A stretch of DNA of 64,000 bases, from assembly GCA_029582265.1 (NCBI GenBank), contig CM055816.1:28378366-28442365 (forward strand), given 5' to 3'. Numbering within the stretch: position 1 is the first letter of the stretch; the number at the start of each line of letters is the position of its first letter. The DNA comes from Zoroaster sp. YZ-2022 (Eukaryota; Echinodermata; Asteroidea; Forcipulatida; Zoroasteridae). The notes beneath the pieces are model-generated. The model saw only the letters and a program-made list of their open reading frames with translations. It had not been told where the DNA came from and did not search any database. This document shows, piece after piece, positions 27,380 through 39,159 of the stretch. Made by a program: the position numbers and the translations under genes.

Positions 27380-28085
27380 TGAAAGATTGAAACATTAAAA
27401 GACAGGCCAATAAGCCCCTAGCATCAGGGATTAAACAAGACATTGGGGGTTTTATACAGTTGGTATAGCTTTTTTTCCACTCATCGCAAAAGCACGCCAG
27501 CGTTAGCTTGGGTACAGCCCTTGCTGTGTACCAGCCACGCATCAGCTATGCACGCCACATTACAACGTACAGCCATACAACTTATAATTATTCACCTTTT
27601 TAGTTAATGCACCGCGCGCTGTCAGGGCGCCCCGCAGCAGAGCCAAGACAAAAAACTTACGTCTTCTACGCCGCCAAAAAGTTCTTTTTTGGCGCTAGGA
27701 TTTCCGAGACAACCCGGCCCCGGGCGCAAAACCGCAGCGGGCGGGTTTTTTGGGAGAAAAGTGCCAATTCCGGGGCTTTTAGAGAGAATTGAAACCCAGG
27801 GGCGCGACGATAGAAAAAAACCCGCCGCAGTCGACCCGGGGGCCCCGCAGTGGAACCCCCGGAACCATTCTCCGGGGGGTTTTTTTTGTGTCGAAACCCT
27901 TTGGGGCATGCGGGTGAATGGGTTCATAGTCTTTTACAAGGGGGAAATGCGCACAAAAACCCCTCGCTGCGGTGTAAAAAAAAACCGGGCCCCGGGGCAG
28001 CCCATAATCTTTGGGGAGGTTTTCTATCGCTACGCGCCCGCCCAATCAGCGCGCAACATAAGGACACCCAAAAAATCTAAATATT
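27380..28085. other. GC-rich, CpG-containing block unique to one array unit
   Basis: This block replaces the gcggcaag module found at the same place in other units. It is much richer in G, C and CpG than anything around it and has no second copy in the window. Long frames run on both strands (27622-27927 minus, 27689-28087 plus), but inserted homopolymers make them unreliable. It may be a gene fragment or CpG island carried into the array, or a sequence with heavy consensus error. Confidence 0.4.
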
Positions 28086-28489
28086 AGACTAGGGAGTCTT
28101 TCACTTCCGTTAATTATAAAGGTGTTTATTTTTTTTATTGTGGAAAGGAAACATAAAAAAAGATGTTTTTTTTTTTTTGAAAGACCCCGAGCTGTTTTTA
28201 AGTTTTTTTGACAACATTTTTTAGAGGTATGAATGTAAAAGACATGTTATTAAACACATCAAAAAAAGGGAAAAGTGGGTTTTGGAAAAAATTTTTTAAA
28301 AAAGATTGTATGGATATTAAGGGTTTTAACGCAAACTCGAGGACGAGGTTGGTTTTTGATTATTAATTTTAAGTGGTTTTTTATTATTTTAATTTTGATG
28401 AAGATTATTTTAAGTCCAAATAATTATTTTGGGAAAAATTCTCAGTCCCTTTTTATGGGCACGCAAACCCCGAACCAAACTGAATGGGT

Positions 28490-30895
28490 GCAATGTTCGA
28501 ATCCCGGGGGCGTATTTTTTTTAGGGCGAATTAGAACGTTAATTTCATGAAAAACTAATTTTATAAACTTGTTTTTCAAAATTGCTGACGTTTTGTCCTG
28601 GGAAAAAAATCCATAAAAAGTGGGGGGGGGAGGGGAAAACAAATTTCCTTTTTGTGTGTAGACCACATAAATGTTTAGGGAAAAGGGAAAGTCATCCTTT
28701 TTACATGTTAACCCAAAAAGAAAAAATCCCTATGATGTTACACGTGCTTAGCTTTTTAACCTGTTCATAATGATATTTAGATTCAAACACACAAAAGAAA
28801 AAGCACAAAACGTGTATTAGGTTTAAAAATGTGTAACCCAAACATGTAAAAACAACCCCGGGTTTTTTGAAAAGTTGAAATTAAAAAACCAAGTTAAATT
28901 GTATGTATGCAGACCGAACCATCTGTCTCGTGCTAGATCCGTCCGGGCTGGAAACAGGCCAAACGAATTAAAGGTGAATGATGAAATGGGGCCGGGGGCG
29001 GGGAAAAATTTTTAAAATCCCCCAAAAAAAAAAAAAAAAGAAAAAAAAAAAAATAAAAATAACAAAAAAATAAAAAACGTCCGTTGGGTTTTTGGGGAAA
29101 TTAAAAATTTCTCACAAAACCGCACCCTGAGTTTCAATATTTTTCAACTTTTTTTCCTGAAAAAGTTTATATTGGGTTTGGGAAACCCCAAAAAAAATTA
29201 TTATTCTTGTTGGGTTTTTTTCAAGGAAAAAAAATGGCGGCCGTAGAGTCGAAAATTTCGTTTTTCATTTAGGCCCACAAAGTTAAGACAACATAAATAT
29301 TTAAAAAACCCCTGTAGGTTAAAAAAATAATAAAAAATAAATTTTACGTTAAATTCAAACAATTTTAATAAAATTAAAAATTTTTCAAAAAACAAATTTC
29401 CAGCATCCCGGAAAAAATTGGTTCCCCAGTGGGTCGCCCTTTATCGATTCTTTTCCTCAAGATACACAGGTGATCCAAAAAAAGGGGCCGGTTTTAAAGG
29501 GGAATGCCAAAAGGGCCCTATACCCCCTTTGACCCCCCAAACCCCCATTATTAACTTAATGCTCCAGCCGGGATTGCCACCCGCCTCTTTTGGGGCCAAA
29601 AAAAGTTCGGTATGGGGTTCTAAAAAGCCACATGCAAATTTCAAGAAGAGTGTGGGTTGCCATTTGGGGTTCACGCGTTTGCACTAGAAGTTGTCGCGTC
29701 GCATTAGAAGTATTGTCGCCCACCCGGTTTTTCCCTCGCACCAGAAGTGTTGGTTCGCCCACCAGAAGTGGGTTTAATTCATTTTTCCAAGGGAAAAGCC
29801 GTATGTGACCAAATTTTGACTAATTAATATAAGACAAAATATATATAAATCCATGATTTACTTTGAAAAAAAAAATTTTACAAAAAAGGGAACCAGATTG
29901 GTTTGGAGCTAATCATACGGTACCAAAAGAATTGTGGGGTTTATATTCCTTTAAAAAATCCTTCACAGCCCATACATTTTGTTTAGGAAAGTTAACAAAA
30001 TTTTCTAATCCCAATTTAAAATTTACAACCTAAACCTAGTCTCGATCCCAACTACCACTTGGGAAAGGGGAGCATTCTAAACCACAAGACACCATGCCAC
30101 CCGAATTTCGGTAATTTACAGAAGAATTTTTTAAAAATTGTATTTTTTAAAAAAATAAAAAAATTTCTTCCCAAAAAAATTGCTCAGGCCACAGGGTTCA
30201 CCCGTCCCACCGCCCAGTCCGGGTTAACAGGGGGGAGGGGGATGGTGCGACAAACCCCCAAAATTGTTCCCACACACAAAAAAAATTAAGCATTTTTAAA
30301 GCGCCGGTATCTGTTTAAAAAGACGCTCATGGTGGGGACACATCATGTAAACAAGAAAACAAAATAATGGTAAGAAAATGCAAATGAAATTTTAAAGGGA
30401 AGATTTTTAAAAAAAAAAAGGCTGACTTTTGGCCCCCCCAGAATATTAGGGAAAAGATATTCTGACAAAAGGAAAAACCTGTTAAACAACCATGTAAAAA
30501 AGGTTGATTAGCGAAAATTAAAAAACTGTAGCGATATTTTCACATATTAAACAAAAAAAAAAAAGGTATAAATAAAATAAAAGTAAAGAAAAAAAAATTA
30601 TACATCAATTTTTTTAATGGGAAAACCCAAAGGTTTTAGCACAAGAGTTGGTCCATAATAAATTTTTTAGTCAGCAACATTTGTATGTTTTATATACTGA
30701 TCCCACTTTCACAACAACAAATTTAAAATTAAGAAACCATACCCTTTTAAAATTTATGGTCACACAAAAAGTAATTATATGGGGGGTTTTGATGAAAAAA
30801 AATTAAAAGCAAAAAAGGGCACAAAACGAATTGTACAAGTTTGATGATTTTATTTTTTTATAAATTTGTTTTAAAAAATCAACCATTATATACTG
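28490..30895. repeat. Optional 2.4-kb module X, copy 2
   Basis: Matches the module at 20460 in order: TTAACCCAAAAAGAAA, ATCGATTCTT, a GCAC(C/T)AGAAGT minisatellite at 29675-29770, CATACGGTACC, then GTTTATTATG at the exit. Confidence 0.65.
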
Positions 30896-31104
30896 TTAAT
30901 TAAAAAATGTTTATTATGTACATGTACAACATTTTCCAAAATATGTCCCTGTTGCATTTTGGGTAAAACAAATTTGTCACAAAACCAATGTATTAACATA
31001 GGCAGGAAAAACATTTAAAGTTCATGAGACAATTTATTTCAATAAAAAAAACAAATTGAAAATTTTCACTATTGTTTAAGTTTAAAAGGGTTGGGGTTAT
31101 ATCA

Positions 31105-31930
31105 AAAAATGATTATCCTAAAGAAAAAAAAATATTTTACCACAGAAAAGACTTTCACAGTTTATGAGTTCAAAGTTTGGGTTTAAATCTTAATTGTTAA
31201 CTTTGGGGATCCTTAAAAATTTTTTTATTTGATTTTTTCTAAACATTTAGTAGATTTTTTTCACGGGCCGGAAGTCTGACCGAGTTCCCTTTTTTCCCGT
31301 TGTAACAGTTTTACCCTTTAAAAAATTGCCAATCATGAAAAATTGTTTTTATATTTTTGATATTTCATTTGTATTTTTTCTTTCCTTCGTTTCCCCTGAT
31401 TTATATTGGGTGTTGAACTTAGAATAGTGACTGGATTATTTTAATTTTTTTTGATTATTTTTAATTTTTATTATTTTTTTTTGATTTTCCCAATTTTATT
31501 GTTGCTGATTTCCCGTTAGATCCCGTTTGGTTACATTATTACCGTTTGACTGTTAAAGATAATATTATCTGTCATCACAAAACCCTTTAAATTTTAAAAA
31601 TTTACATTCTAGTTGAATTATTTATTTAAATTCCGGTGGGGTTTTTTTGTCATTTTATGAGATAATAAACCCTTACAAGCACAACAATACCGAACAAAAA
31701 ACCGCTTAAAAAATTAAAAGTCTGTTTCAGTAAGAGCTGAAACCCTCAAAAATACGAGCAGACAAAGGGGAAAAAGTAATGAAAAACCAAAATTTGGCCC
31801 CGTCATCAAGGGTTTGAAATTTTTTTGATTTCATATCTCGTTGACAAAGATTGATATAATATTCGGTAGTTTTATTTGTTTTGTTTTTAGATAATTAAGT
31901 TACAAAACAATAAAACCCAAAAAAAACAGG
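31105..31930. repeat. Array module A copy 5 plus partial core module
   Basis: Same arrangement and same break point (GGCCCCTATGATAAC) as the unit at 23095, so these two units descend from one rearranged ancestor. Confidence 0.6.
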
Positions 31931-32177
31931 CCCCTATGATAACAACATTTATAACACAAATACAAAACAGATTCGATTTTGTCCTTAACCGACGTATGAA
32001 GCACTGTATAAATCAATACTCAATGACAAATACAAAAAATTAATTAAAATTTTTTTTAAAAAAAACAACATATTTTAAAAATTTAATTATTTAAACAGAC
32101 CCCAGGGGACTGAATCGCAAAAAGTCCATGTCATGGATGACAACCTTTCTCAAAATTCCACAACCACCCATACACTC

Positions 32178-32218
<41 letters not shown>

Positions 32219-32222
32219 AACA
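32178..32222. repeat. (AAC)n microsatellite
   Basis: About 15 CAA units in the same context as 24162. It accounts for the polyasparagine and polyvaline/leucine frames here. Confidence 0.9.
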
Positions 32223-32719
32223 ACAACAACATTAACCACCCAACAACAACAAAAAAAACTTTTTTTTTTATTATTTTTTATTTTTGAATTATTCAGAACA
32301 CAACAGATCAGAAGGTGAAGGGATCGTTTTACCCCCGGGGGTTGGGTGTTTTTTATGCTCCGGGGCGCGCGAGCCCCTTTACCAAAAGGGCCCGGCATAA
32401 CACGGGGTCATTTTACCCTCCGTCTTTCCAAAATACCTTTTTTTGTTTTTGAAATCTTTTGGGATATCATTGAGTATGAGGGGGTTTTTACCTAAAACAT
32501 GGTTTTTATTCGGGCCCTTTTGTTTAGGGAAAAGATAAAGCCCGCCCAAAACCGAAGGCCCCGCCCGGGGCCAATAATCTGGGAAAGGGGCGAGGTTGGT
32601 GGAAAAATTAGGACGAATGACGAATTTTCATTGAATTATTTATACAAATTAGTTTTGATTGGTTTGTTAAAAAGGCATGGGAAATAATCCTACTCAAACA
32701 TCCCCCTTCCAATTTTACA

Positions 32720-32775
32720 CCAACACAACAACAACAACAACAACAGCAGCAGCAGCAAAAAAACAACAACAAAAC
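32720..32775. repeat. (CAA/CAG)n microsatellite
   Basis: CAA units followed by a few CAG units and interrupted CAA. Confidence 0.85.
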
Positions 32776-33227
32776 GAGAAAAAAAAATAAATTAAAAAAC
32801 TTACATATTTCAATTTAAATGTTTTGGGGTATCTAGGGGTTTTGGAGGAGTCGGGAGAGGTCCGAGTCGTGTTCAGGGTTTTCTAGGGGCCCTACCAATT
32901 TTTTATCCTCCCCGTCGTCTCTTTTTAAAACACCCACTTTTAAAACCTTTTCCCCCCATCAGACACCACGTAAAAGCAAAATGCATTTGCCATGGCTTCA
33001 AGGAAAAATAATACTAAGTATCATTGGAACGGGGGGGGCCAGGGGAAGATTAAAAGGGTAAAGGGAGGCAAAGAGGACAAATGCCCATTCATCACCTTGC
33101 AAAAAAATTTTCCCTATAATTTTAAAAAGTGGGCCCCCTTTTTTTGGGGTTTTACCCCCTTTTTCTGTACGATGTCCCCCCCTTTTTTTAGCGCCCTGAA
33201 TTAACCCCCGCTTAAAAAAAAAGGGGT

Positions 33228-34310
33228 CTTTCCCGTTTGTTAAAGAAATATTAGTCTGTCATCAAAAAAAAAATTGATTTTTATATTTTCGTTTACAAAA
33301 AGATTTATATAATATTCAGTTTTATTGTCATTTTGTTTGAGCAATTTAACCCTTACAAAACCAAAAATTAATACCGAAAAAAACGCTTAAAATTCAATAG
33401 TTTGTTCTTTAAAGCCGAAACCTACCTTTATATATTATTTTACAATTGCGGGTGTAAACCCCCATTAAAACGAGCCGACAACGGGGGGAAAAAAAAGTCA
33501 AGGAAAAACAAAGGGCCCGTCATCAAAAGACTTCAAATTTATTGATTTTATATTTCGTTGATAAAATTAAATTTTTTATAATTTTATTGTCATTTTTTTT
33601 AAGATAATTCCTTAACCAAAAATACCGGGAAAAAAAACCGCTTAAAAATTTAATAGTTTGTTCTCAGTATTGAAACCTAGCCCCATATATTATTTTAAAA
33701 AGACTGCGGGGGGTAAACACTTTTAAAGAGCCATTTCAAGTCCAAAGACCCCTTTACTTATAATTTAGTAATTGAATGTTATTGAAATTCAAATTCAACA
33801 CGCGATTGCAATTGAGTCTCAAACCATTGGCGCATCGAGAAGGGGCAAATGGCGGTAAGGGGCAGTTTATAATCATCATATATGTAATTTAACGACTTTT
33901 TAAAAATGCGCGGACGAGTGTCTATTTTCGTACTCTTGAATGGGGCACCTAAAGGCACAGACCCCGGCTAAGGGGAAGGGGCACGTGGCCCTGTGCCCCT
34001 GTTCCCCGCAGCCCCGGTACGCCACTGAGTTTAGAAGGCCAATGTAATGCGATAAACTCAAAGAAAACTGACCCTAAATCTTGGCTTTAAGTTCCCAAAC
34101 ACAAACCCAAAACAAATATTTCCTAAAGAAGTTTGCTTTCCAAAGACGTATTTTCTGCGTTAATTCATATTTCGTTGGTGTATTTTTTTGACATAATATG
34201 TACAACGGTTGTTTTATGCTGCTGTTCAGCTTTAATTATTGTACTGCGTGTAATAAAGCTTGGGATCTTTTGAGTTTGTTCTGGCAGCAATCATCAAACA
34301 GCGCCGTAAC
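33228..34310. repeat. Array core module copy 9, interrupted by a mobile element
   Basis: The module runs to CAGCGCCGTAAC and is then split. It resumes at 39689 with CGTAACAGTGG, exactly the sequence expected from the intact copy near 2090. Sequence becomes clean from about 34 kb. Confidence 0.75.
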
Positions 34311-34329
34311 TACGGTGGCCCACAACTGT

Positions 34330-34625
34330 CACGGCAAAAGCAAAAGCGTCACGGCAAAAGCAAATTACCCACGGTAAAAGCAAAGCGTCACGTATAAAGC
34401 AAATTACTTACAAAGCAAAAGCGTCACGGCAAAAGCAAATTCCCCACTGGCAAAAGCGGCAAAAGCGTCACGGCAAAAGCAAATTACCCACGGCAAAAGC
34501 AAAGCGTCACGGCAAAAGCTAAATTACCATCACGGCAAAAGCAAATTAAAGCAACACCACGGCAAAAAGCAAATTTCTACCCAATGGCAAAAGCAAATTC
34601 TTATGTTAGCCCACGGCAAAGTAAA
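34330..34625 (+). repeat. ACGGCAAAAGCAAA minisatellite, left end
   Basis: Units alternate between GCGTCACGGCAAAAGCAAA and TTACCCACGGCAAAAGCAAA, with some decay toward both edges. Confidence 0.9.
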
Positions 34626-34807
34626 AGCAAATGACTGGTAGCCAGTCATCATGCGTTCACAAGGCCGACAGAACACGTACATATCATGGTACATGTAGGG
34701 TACATATTAGCTTTATGTACATATGTACATGTACAGTATGTATCGTCCGCCGTATGGCTACCATTGACCACCGGGCATTCAAGCTTTTGACATTTTGAAC
34801 CTCTTAC

Positions 34808-34864
34808 TGGTGGGATGGTTTTTTGCAGCACTGGCGTAAGCACAACCTTGAGCAATGCCGCCAT
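34808..34864 (-). CDS. Possible first coding exon (19 codons)
   Basis: On the minus strand an ATG in a strong context (GCAAAAATGGCGGC) opens the peptide MAALLKVVLTPVLQKTIPP. It ends in phase 0 at a good donor, CCA|GTAAGAGG. The peptide is short, hydrophobic and positively charged, like the start of a mitochondrial targeting sequence, and the AAAATGGCGGC start is typical of housekeeping genes. No partner exon was found downstream (below 34.8 kb is minisatellite), so if real it is a captured or severed first exon. The protein is not recognised. Confidence 0.35.
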
Positions 34865-35059
34865 TTTTGCTCAAGTCTGTGGAAAAGGTGGGTAATTTAA
34901 AACAGGTGTTAATTATGTAAACATCTTTTCAAGTGGTACATGTGGCTACCATCATCACGATTTACTCTTTACACCAGGGCTCTACCACTAGTACACCATC
35001 ATGACTAGTCTATAGCCCAGTATAGGCCTCACTAAAAAAACTAACGTTAGGCTAGGCCT

Positions 35060-36115
35060 ACAATTCGTTAGTGACTAGTCCAAGCTACCACGCCGGCTCA
35101 GAAACCGGGCATGAGCATGGTCGTATCTGTATAAAAAGTGTCTATTAAGTTAATCTGAGCAACTGGGACTCAAAACTGGCATGAGCCAGTGAAGTCCAAG
35201 TCAATACTGTACCAAAATTGTCCTTGACTCTAGTAAAGTAGTAATAAGTACATCAGTCACAAATGCCTTCAATTTCAAGTCACAGAAATGACCATTTGGC
35301 ACTGGTTTCTGTGTCCTGTGAGCAAGTAGGCCTTTAAGGATCATAGAAGGTGATAGGCCTAATAATACTTATTTTACTGTTCAAAAAGTGAAAATCTAGG
35401 CCCAAACATGCAAAATGGCGGAGCAGTTAAATGTAGAAATTGCATTTTTCACTCATTGCTCCACCATTTGGAACCTACTTTCACTTTTTGCACATGTCGG
35501 AACACAAGGATATTATAATTATTAGCCTTCTATGATCCATACTTGTTACTAGGAACAATCTTCAATGTTGCAACTGGTCATTTTCTGGGACTTTTGGAGC
35601 GAGACATTTGCTATGTACTAATAGATACGTTTTGTACAGTATTGGCTTGGACTCATACACTGGCTCAAAGCTTTTGGTTTTTGAAACTGGTCTCCAATAC
35701 TATTAGCAAGTAAAGATTATATTAGATTCCCTGTGTCCATACTCCTTGCAAAAAGTGAGAAATTAGGCAAAAATAGTAGAGCAGTTCAGTAAAATGTTGC
35801 ACACATTGATGATTGACTGCCATTTTTCTATCATTTCTTAGCCATGTATGGCCCACCCTAATTCTCAATTTTGGACATTGCAAGTATGGACACAAGTGGA
35901 TACAAGTGATTAAACATTATTATCTTCTACAGTGTTCATTCCTCACATGCTGCTAGGAACCAGCTCAGTGTTGCCACTGGTCCTTTCCTGGGACTTTTGA
36001 GGCAAGGCATTTTTAGTAATAGTAGCAGACTTGGACTCTATACTGGCTCATGCCAGTTTGTGAGTCCAAGTTCTCAGACTAGTAACAAGTAAGGATTATA
36101 GAGGATTGCAGAAAT
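35060..36115. repeat. Degenerate internal repeats of the foldback-like element
   Basis: A block of about 200 bp with CTGGGACTTTTG and TTGGACTC(A)TA-ACTGGCTCA recurs at about 35545-35735 and 35955-36110. A relative in the opposite sense (CTGGCATGAGCCAGT) lies near 35080-35235. Divergence is high. Confidence 0.55.
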
Positions 36116-36496
36116 AGTTCAAATTGATTGTTTTGTACATCAACTATTGTTATGGTGCCTATCTTTAAGGGTGACACTCAAAAGTCATACTCATGCCATA
36201 TATTTGGGGTATAAGTGATTTGTAAAATACCTGACAAACCAAGTATTCTGAGGAATTCAGATTGGTTCTAGTGTCAATACACATGCAATGACAGACTGTT
36301 CTTGGCTTACATTGGGCAAGTGCGTTGGTATTTTTCATTCAAGCAGAACACACTAGATCTACAGATTAATAGTATAATATTATATGAAACCCAAAACTTT
36401 AAGAATGAAAAATGCAAAGTCTACAGTTTTATTAAAGCACAGCAAGAAAAGAACAAGATTCTCTGAACACTAACTTTAAACTTCAATTCTCCTCAG

Positions 36497-36758
36497 AGCC
36501 TTAACTCAGCCATTACTGCACCAGTATGTATACTATGGTCTAAACCCGAAGATATCTCTGAGGCATGTGTCCTCAACCCTAGGCATACATGGGTGTCACT
36601 CACATCACTCTCTTACTATGAATAAGGTGTATGGAGGACAGTGCAAAAGTGCCTGGTCACACATGCAAGCTCAGGAATTCAAAACATTGATAAACTATGG
36701 TTCAATTAGATTTCTTACAACAGACGATTTGCAGAACTTGCAAGAAATGTTAATCCCA
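36497..36758 (+). CDS. Exon-like open block inside the 5.4-kb element
   Basis: A pyrimidine-rich acceptor (TTCAATTCTCCTCAG) is followed by 87 open codons, for example GLNPKISLRHVSSTLGIHG and FKTLINYGSIRFLTTDDLQN. It ends at a possible donor, CCA|GTATGA, or reads on to the TGA at 36762. Entry is one base into a codon and exit is in phase 0. The next candidate exon (37060) begins in phase 0, so the two fit. No family is recognised. The composition is protein-like, but there is only one sequence to judge by. Confidence 0.4.
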
Positions 36759-37059
36759 GTATGAAAACTTTTACTTTACTGGTGAGGTTTGTTAGGCAGT
36801 TTACATACCTTACGCCAAAGTATTTTGGTATGCAATGACCCTTGGCTTTAGCTCAAATTTCACACAAAATATATTTAGTATTTAATTGTTACGAGAGGTA
36901 TTTACTTAAATAGTACAGCAATTCTTTACTGACAGTGTATACATTTCACTGTACTTTTGCACTAGCTAACTTGGACATTTACTTCTTCCATTAATTTTCA
37001 GGGAGAAGTTAGTTACATGCTACTCACAAAATTATTGTCTGTTTCTTCTGTTTATTTAG

Positions 37060-37106
37060 AACGGACTTCTAGTGGCTGAAAATTTTCAAGACAGACCTAG
37101 TGCCAG
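37060..37106 (+). CDS. Exon-like block with strong splice sites
   Basis: Acceptor TTCTTCTGTTTATTTAG and donor CCAG|GTAAGA bracket 47 bases. Only one of the three frames is open; it reads NGLLVAENFQDRPSA and starts in phase 0, as needed after the block at 36497. It exits two bases into a codon, which does not match the block at 37605, so another exon or a different product end is required. Confidence 0.4.
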
Positions 37107-37604
37107 GTAAGAAACAAATGGGAGAGAGTAACCTCGAATCTTGCTAATTTTGGGAGCTCAGAGTGAGCATGAAGGAAGGAGTGTTCCAACCTGTGAAAAG
37201 TTTTAGTTAACTCATTTTATTGCAAATATATGAGAAAAATGGTAAAGTATGTTTACATCTGTAATTGTTTTATTAATTTTGTCTATGAAATTTTATACTT
37301 CTGTTGAGACGTGGAATTAATTCTTTTGTAGATTTGATAATTTGTTTTACTAATTTCTCAAAAAACAATATAAATACATCATCAGGTAGAAATATTTCAA
37401 GTCAGGTTTCCTATCATCAACTTAACACCCATTCACAGTACGGACCAATGAGTGTATTCAAGGGGCTGTAAAAAATTGTTCCATCTCTCACCTCACACTT
37501 AGCCTTACCAGTATGGCAGAAAATAAAATATTTAGCTATAGATTTGATAAACTTGGTGTATAATAACAGACAAATATTTCATGTGTTTATTATCTCAAGT
37601 GTAG

Positions 37605-37754
37605 GAATTTATCCAAGAGATGGATGACCACAAAGTGAGCCATCATAAGCTACTTGAGCAAGCAGTTCAGACAGTGTTTCCATCACATCCAACCCATACA
37701 GGAAAAACAACGAAAGAGAGCCCTGCCTCAAAAAAAAAGACCCTTCCGTGCTGA
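37605..37754 (+). CDS. Exon-like block, possibly terminal
   Basis: After acceptor TCTCAAGTGTAG the frame EFIQEMDDHKVSHHKLLEQA continues for about 49 codons to a TGA just beyond a run of eight As. A one-base change in that A run would open a further 18 codons (RPFRADFMSQPPQKKISI) before the next stop, so the true end is uncertain. The protein is not recognised. Confidence 0.35.
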   Translation, partial: EFIQEMDDHKVSHHKLLEQAVQTVFPSHPTHTGKTTKESPASKKKTLPC

Positions 37755-38152
37755 TTTCATGTCTCAACCACCACAAAAGAAAATCTCCATCTGACCTTGT
37801 CTTGAATGAACATGAGTACAGTGCATTTCCTGATATTGTTGAATAGTTAAACTAGCAAAACCAAGTGGTTTATGAACAAATTATTACATAATAAAAATTT
37901 ATAATCTAAAATCATCAAACTGTTCTATCTTATTTCCCAAATGTACATGTAGACCGGGCATTCCTTTTATATTTAAGCCTGGCAATTCTTAGCTGACCCT
38001 CATGATGTAGCCCATTATACCCCTTTCAAATGATGCCATTTTCATATTAATGGTACTGTCCTTGAAAATATGTGGCGCTGCTGTGATTTAGAAACTTCTT
38101 TAGTTCTTCACTATCTTTTTATCATTTAATTACGTCATTTATAACACATTTA

Positions 38153-38156
<4 letters not shown>

Positions 38157-38188
<32 letters not shown>
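38157..38188. repeat. (TA)16 microsatellite
   Basis: Uninterrupted TA repeats. They create the false IY-rich frame here. Confidence 0.95.
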
Positions 38189-38191
<3 letters not shown>

Positions 38192-39159
38192 TTCTCCCAG
38201 AAACAATGTAAAAGTGATTCTTTCTGTTGACTGGGAGCGGCTACATAGATTTATCTATCTAATCTGTCATATTGGGGGAACACAGAGGCAAATTGTGCTG
38301 GGTGAATATATTGTTGAGTTGGCTTTTACTACTCAAATACATTAATTCTTTAATTAAATTATGTATTATATATATTTTTTATATTTAATTATTTATTGGC
38401 GTATTGATTAATTAATTTATAGAAAAACTATTTCAACAAGGTTTTTTATTATGGCTCTGTGATTTTTCTTCAGTAGGCCTAATTTTACAAATCTCCCTTT
38501 TTTCCTTCAAGGAAAGAAACAAATATCCGGTATTTTTCCAAACCTCTAGTTTCTTTGTTGGGATATGGACAGTGTGTAGGCCTCAATCCTACAATATTAA
38601 ACTATTAAGGGGCTTTGTCCTCTGCCCTCTAACCCTCAGTCCCACTACCACTCATTTTTCTCAGGGTTCTTTATTTTTGCCAATGTATATTTTTAATTTT
38701 TTTTATTTATTGATTTATGAATTAATTTTATAACATGTTTATTCATTTTGCTTTAAAGAAAATCACAGGTAGGGAAGGGCAGGCCTGCTACTAAAATGAT
38801 TGTTTTATCAAAATTTGTTGAATAGTAAATAAGAATATTTATTTTGATGAAGATGTCAAATGATCTCTGTGTCTCAATGTTTGGTGTACTTTGTAACTTA
38901 CAATCATCAGGAAATAGGTTTTACTGTGACTGTTGGGATAGTGGGAGCGACAGTAGCGCGGGCAAAGTGTTTTAACCGAGTGTACATGTATTACAATACC
39001 GGGGATACTTAAGCGAAGAGAAATTATAATTTTAAAATGCATTTTCTACTCATTTTTATTCCGGTAAATTAACTCACGTTACCGACTATCTTCATTCAGG
39101 TCAAAACAACGAAATAATTCATAAAAATCAATCTTTAAACGGCCCCTGCTTTTCAGAAA

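Larger units (their letters stand above)
6130..34000. other. Low-accuracy consensus stretch (probable assembly error)
   Basis: Compared with the clean module copies at 570-6100, homologous sequence here has neighbouring bases replaced by runs of A, C, G or T and many small deletions. This affects all modules alike and ends within one module copy near 33.7-34.0 kb. I infer an unpolished long-read consensus. Open frames here (for example the glycine/proline-rich ones near 14 kb, 24.7 kb, 26.3 kb and 27.7 kb) should not be read as proteins. Confidence 0.8.
570..34310. repeat. Composite modular repeat array, left part
   Basis: The same modules recur in the same orientation throughout. Useful landmarks are GACGAGTGTCTATTTTC near 1681, 3956, 7553, 8995 and 33903, and TAATGCGATAAACTC-type sequence near 1833, 4096, 7700, 24880, 26438 and 34046. 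Module order varies between copies, so this is a patchwork of nested and partly deleted units rather than a simple satellite. The first 6 kb and the last few hundred bases are clean. The middle carries dense homopolymer errors, so only the landmarks can be trusted there. No intact protein frame is present in any unit. Confidence 0.85.

Noticed and set aside
27622..28087. Overlapping proline/glycine-rich frames of about 100-130 codons
   Set aside because: They run on both strands through a stretch with inserted homopolymers, so frame length is not evidence of coding here.
34330..34625. CRISPR-like regular repeats
   Set aside because: Units are contiguous with no unique spacers, are inverted at the other end of a mobile element, and lie in animal DNA.
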